A stretch of 64,000 nt of DNA from Faecalibacterium gallinarum. GTDB taxonomy: Bacteria; Bacillota; Clostridia; Oscillospirales; Ruminococcaceae. Position 1 is the first letter of the stretch; each line of letters begins with the position of its first letter. Below, one piece after another: positions 61,944-64,000 of this stretch. The stretch is taken from positions 27,788 through 91,787 of the forward strand of contig NZ_BQKV01000115.1 in assembly GCF_022180365.1 (NCBI RefSeq), given 5' to 3'. The notes under the pieces are model-generated. The model saw nothing but the letters and a program-made list of their open reading frames with translations. It ran no database searches and was not told where the DNA came from. Position numbers and translations under genes: made by a program.

Positions 61944-61972
61944 ATGACAAGCCGCCCGGTTTGTGCTATGAT
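61944..61972 (+). promoter_or_regulatory. Promoter of the YesL/peptidase operon
   Basis: ATGACA (61944-61949), 17-bp spacer, TATGAT (61967-61972). Confidence 0.6.
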
Positions 61973-62025
61973 AGCATCAATCAACCGGGGCCGCCCGCCC
62001 CGCCCCCACGAAAGGAGCCTCGACC

Positions 62026-62679
62026 ATGTTTGGCAGCATCTTCAACCCCCAAAACAGCTTCTGGCAGGCGCTGGACCATCTGGCGGATCTTTTGATCCTG
62101 AGCCTGCTCTGGCTGATCTGTTCCCTGCCCCTGGTGACAGTGGGGGCCTCCACCGCCGCCCTCTACGACGCGATGGCCCGCTGTGTGCGGGGGGGCGAGC
62201 CCATGCCCTGGCGGCGGTTCTGGCAGACCTTCCGCCGGGAGCTGCCGGGGGCCTGCCTGGCCACCCTGCTCTGGGGAGCGGTGCTGGTGCTGCTGGCCAA
62301 CGCCCTGGCCCTGATGGGCGCCGCCGCTGCGGCGGGCAGCTCCACGGCCCCCCTGGTTCTGATCTTCTGCCTGGTGCTGATGATCCTGCCGGTGGGCGCC
62401 GCCTGCTGGATGTTCCCCCTGCTCTCCCGGTTCACCTTCCGGCCGGTGGAGCTGATCCTCACCGCCCTGCGTCTGGCGGTGGGGTACCTGCCCCGGACCA
62501 TTGGGCTGGTGGCGATTCTGGCGGTCTCGGCGCTCCTGGTCTGGATGCTGCTTTTCCCGGTGGTGATCCTGCCCGGGGCGGCGGCCTGGCTCTTCGCTTT
62601 GCTGCTGGAGCCGGTGTTCGCCCGGTACCAGAAAGCCGAAACGGAAGAAGAAACCCCGGAAGAAACCGAGGAAGTTTAA
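62026..62679 (+). CDS. YesL family (DUF624) membrane protein
   Basis: The 217 residues show the YesL family layout: a short start (FGSIFNPQNSFWQAL), four or five hydrophobic segments and an acidic tail (EEETPEETEE). Such proteins often neighbour sugar ABC transporters and regulators; the role is unknown. AAAGGAG lies 8 nt before ATG. It is divergent from rpiR and possibly under the same palindrome. Confidence 0.85.
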   Translation: MFGSIFNPQNSFWQALDHLADLLILSLLWLICSLPLVTVGASTAALYDAMARCVRGGEPMPWRRFWQTFRRELPGACLATLLWGAVLVLLANALALMGAAAAAGSSTAPLVLIFCLVLMILPVGAACWMFPLLSRFTFRPVELILTALRLAVGYLPRTIGLVAILAVSALLVWMLLFPVVILPGAAAWLFALLLEPVFARYQKAETEEETPEETEEV

Positions 62680-62724
62680 AACCTCCGCCTCCGGGCGGAG
62701 CCCCCATAAAGGAGTGTATTTCAG

Positions 62725-63816
62725 ATGGAACAAGCGTCTCCCCTTCACCTCGCCCGGCTGGCCCGGGTGCAGCAGCAGATGGCCGCTCTGGGTCTGACCC
62801 AGCTGCTGGTCACCGACCCGGACAGCGTCTGGTATCTCACCGGCTACGACAACGAACCCCTGGAACGGATGATGGTTTTCTGCGTCCGGGCGGACGGACA
62901 GCATACCTTCTTTTTGAACCGGCTCTTCCCCGCCCCGGCGTCCCCCTGGGAACAGGTCTGGTTCAGCGACACCGACGACGCCGTGTCCGCTCTGGCGGCC
63001 CGGCTGGACCCTGCCGCCCCGGTGGGGATCGACAAGACCTGGTCTGCCCGGTTCCTGCTGCCCCTGCTGGAGCGGCTGCCCGGCTGCCGCCCGGTGCTGG
63101 CCTCCGACTGCGTGGACCACTGCCGCGCCTGCAAGGACCCGGCGGAACAGGCCCTGATGAAGGAAGCCTCCCGGATCAACGACCAGGTGATGACCGAGGC
63201 CGCCGCCTTCTTCCGGGAAGGGGTCACCGAGCGGGAGGCCGCCCGGTTCATTGAGAAGCGCTATACCGAGCTGGGGTGCAGCGGGCCCTCCTTCCCCACC
63301 ATTGTATCCTTCGGGGCCCACGGGGCGGACCCCCACCACGAGCCCGACAACACCCCCCTGGCCCCGGGGGATTCCATCGTCATCGACATGGGCTGCCGGA
63401 AGGACCGCTACTGCTCCGACATGACCCGCACCTACTTCTGGCGGGAGGCCAGCCCCGAGGCCCGGGCCGTCCACGACCTGGTGCGGGAGGCGAACCAAAA
63501 GGCCGAGGCGCTGATCCGCCCGGGGGTGCCTCTCTGTGAGATCGACCGGGCCGCCCGAGACCACATCGCCGCGGCGGGGTACGGGGAGTACTTCACCCAC
63601 CGGCTGGGGCATTTCATCGGCCAGCGGGACCACGAACAGGGCGACGTGAGCAGCGCCAACACCGCCCTGGCCCAGCCGGGGATGATCTTCTCCATCGAGC
63701 CGGGGGTCTATCTGCCGGGCAAATTCGGGGTGCGGATCGAGGATCTGGTGCTGGTCACCGAGACCGGCTGCGAGATCCTGAACCAGGTGGATAAACACTG
63801 GAAGATCCTGGGCTAA
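62725..63816 (+). CDS. M24-family Xaa-Pro peptidase
   Basis: This 363-residue protein has an N-terminal creatinase-like domain and the C-terminal pita-bread peptidase domain. The metal ligands are seen as Asp in VIDMGCR and SDMTRTY, His in HRLGHFIG, Glu in SIEPGVY and RIEDLVLV. It should release N-terminal residues before proline from peptides. It follows YesL after a 45-bp gap and AAAGGAG. Confidence 0.92.
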   Translation: MEQASPLHLARLARVQQQMAALGLTQLLVTDPDSVWYLTGYDNEPLERMMVFCVRADGQHTFFLNRLFPAPASPWEQVWFSDTDDAVSALAARLDPAAPVGIDKTWSARFLLPLLERLPGCRPVLASDCVDHCRACKDPAEQALMKEASRINDQVMTEAAAFFREGVTEREAARFIEKRYTELGCSGPSFPTIVSFGAHGADPHHEPDNTPLAPGDSIVIDMGCRKDRYCSDMTRTYFWREASPEARAVHDLVREANQKAEALIRPGVPLCEIDRAARDHIAAAGYGEYFTHRLGHFIGQRDHEQGDVSSANTALAQPGMIFSIEPGVYLPGKFGVRIEDLVLVTETGCEILNQVDKHWKILG

Positions 63817-63915
63817 CCCCAGACCACACAAACAAAAGAGCGCCTGACCCTTGAACCGCCCCATATTGTGCGGACAGTACAAAAAAGAGGCCTGCAAGGG
63901 GTAGAAGTAAACGAA

Positions 63916-64000
63916 TCAAAGACTGGCCTGGCGAAGCGAGAGCGGAGCCAGGCCAGTCTTTGTCTGGAGCCGCTCGTGGTTATAGAAGTGGATGTACTCG
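63916..64000 (-). CDS. IS3-family transposase, C-terminal end only
   Basis: The last 27 codons (EYIHFYNHERLQTKTGLAPL...) on the minus strand match the end of the IS3/IS150 orfB transposase; the rest lies beyond the window. The final codons contain a perfect 15-bp inverted repeat with a 14-nt loop (63918-63932 and 63947-63961). The IS end should lie just left, at about 63860-63900. Confidence 0.8.
   Translation of the reverse strand, partial: EYIHFYNHERLQTKTGLAPLSLRQASL

Noticed and set aside
61981..63897. 638-codon minus-strand frame opposite YesL and the M24 peptidase
   Set aside because: Low-complexity His/Gln/Pro-rich translation with no start site; it is a shadow of the two plus-strand genes.

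Overview
The window is bacterial DNA, most likely from a gut Oscillospiraceae/Clostridium cluster IV relative. That placement is inferred from the GC-rich right-hand chromosome, strong AGGAGG ribosome sites, and the type of conjugative element and sialic-acid genes. No rRNA or other taxonomic marker is present.

Positions 1 to 46082 belong to a large integrative conjugative element (ICE) that runs off the left edge. It reads almost entirely on the minus strand. From right to left it holds a RepA/ParA/ParB replication-partition block (43157-45814), small PcfB-type genes and the VirD4 coupling ATPase (40364-42582), and a type IV secretion block of Maff2, VirB6, PrgI, VirB4, an NlpC/P60 hydrolase and DUF4315/DUF4366 proteins (21313-28120 plus 39992-40150). 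Next come topoisomerase III, a CHC2-zinc-finger/ArdC-like protein, a 2568-residue methylase-helicase, MobC, a relaxase, and the 5' part of a SNF2-type helicase. The right ICE end is marked by a 61-bp 3' fragment of a tRNA-Ala(GGC) gene (46022-46082) followed by a terminator hairpin. This implies integration into a tRNA-Ala gene whose intact copy should lie beyond the left edge.

Inside the ICE, a second element of about 11.9 kb (about 28121-39998) splits the maff2 gene in two. It carries a large serine recombinase, a VirE/VapE-type helicase, a CHC2 primase-like protein, a MobA/MobL relaxase, a winged-helix replication-initiator-like protein and regulators. It also has an AT-richer cargo block: flavin reductase, two GNAT acetyltransferases, a SnoaL-like protein and a helix-hairpin-helix protein. 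A structured intergenic region in it contains a candidate oriT resembling the MOBQ nic site.

From 46083 onward the DNA looks chromosomal. A LysR regulator is divergent from a Tat-exported, FMN-binding fumarate-reductase-like lipoprotein. Then come a metallophosphoesterase, a frameshifted MATE transporter behind a leader terminator, a flavodoxin-ferredoxin protein and an iron-dependent alcohol dehydrogenase. A sialic-acid uptake and catabolism operon follows (SBP, two permeases, NanA-like lyase, YhcH/NanQ-like anomerase, NanE, ROK kinase; 60738 down to 54275), with an RpiR regulator at its head. Two identical-format palindromes (TTGAAA-N5-TTTCAA) lie upstream of the SBP gene and the rpiR gene and are probably its operators. 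A divergent YesL-like membrane protein and an M24 peptidase follow, and the window ends in the 3' end of an IS3-family transposase.
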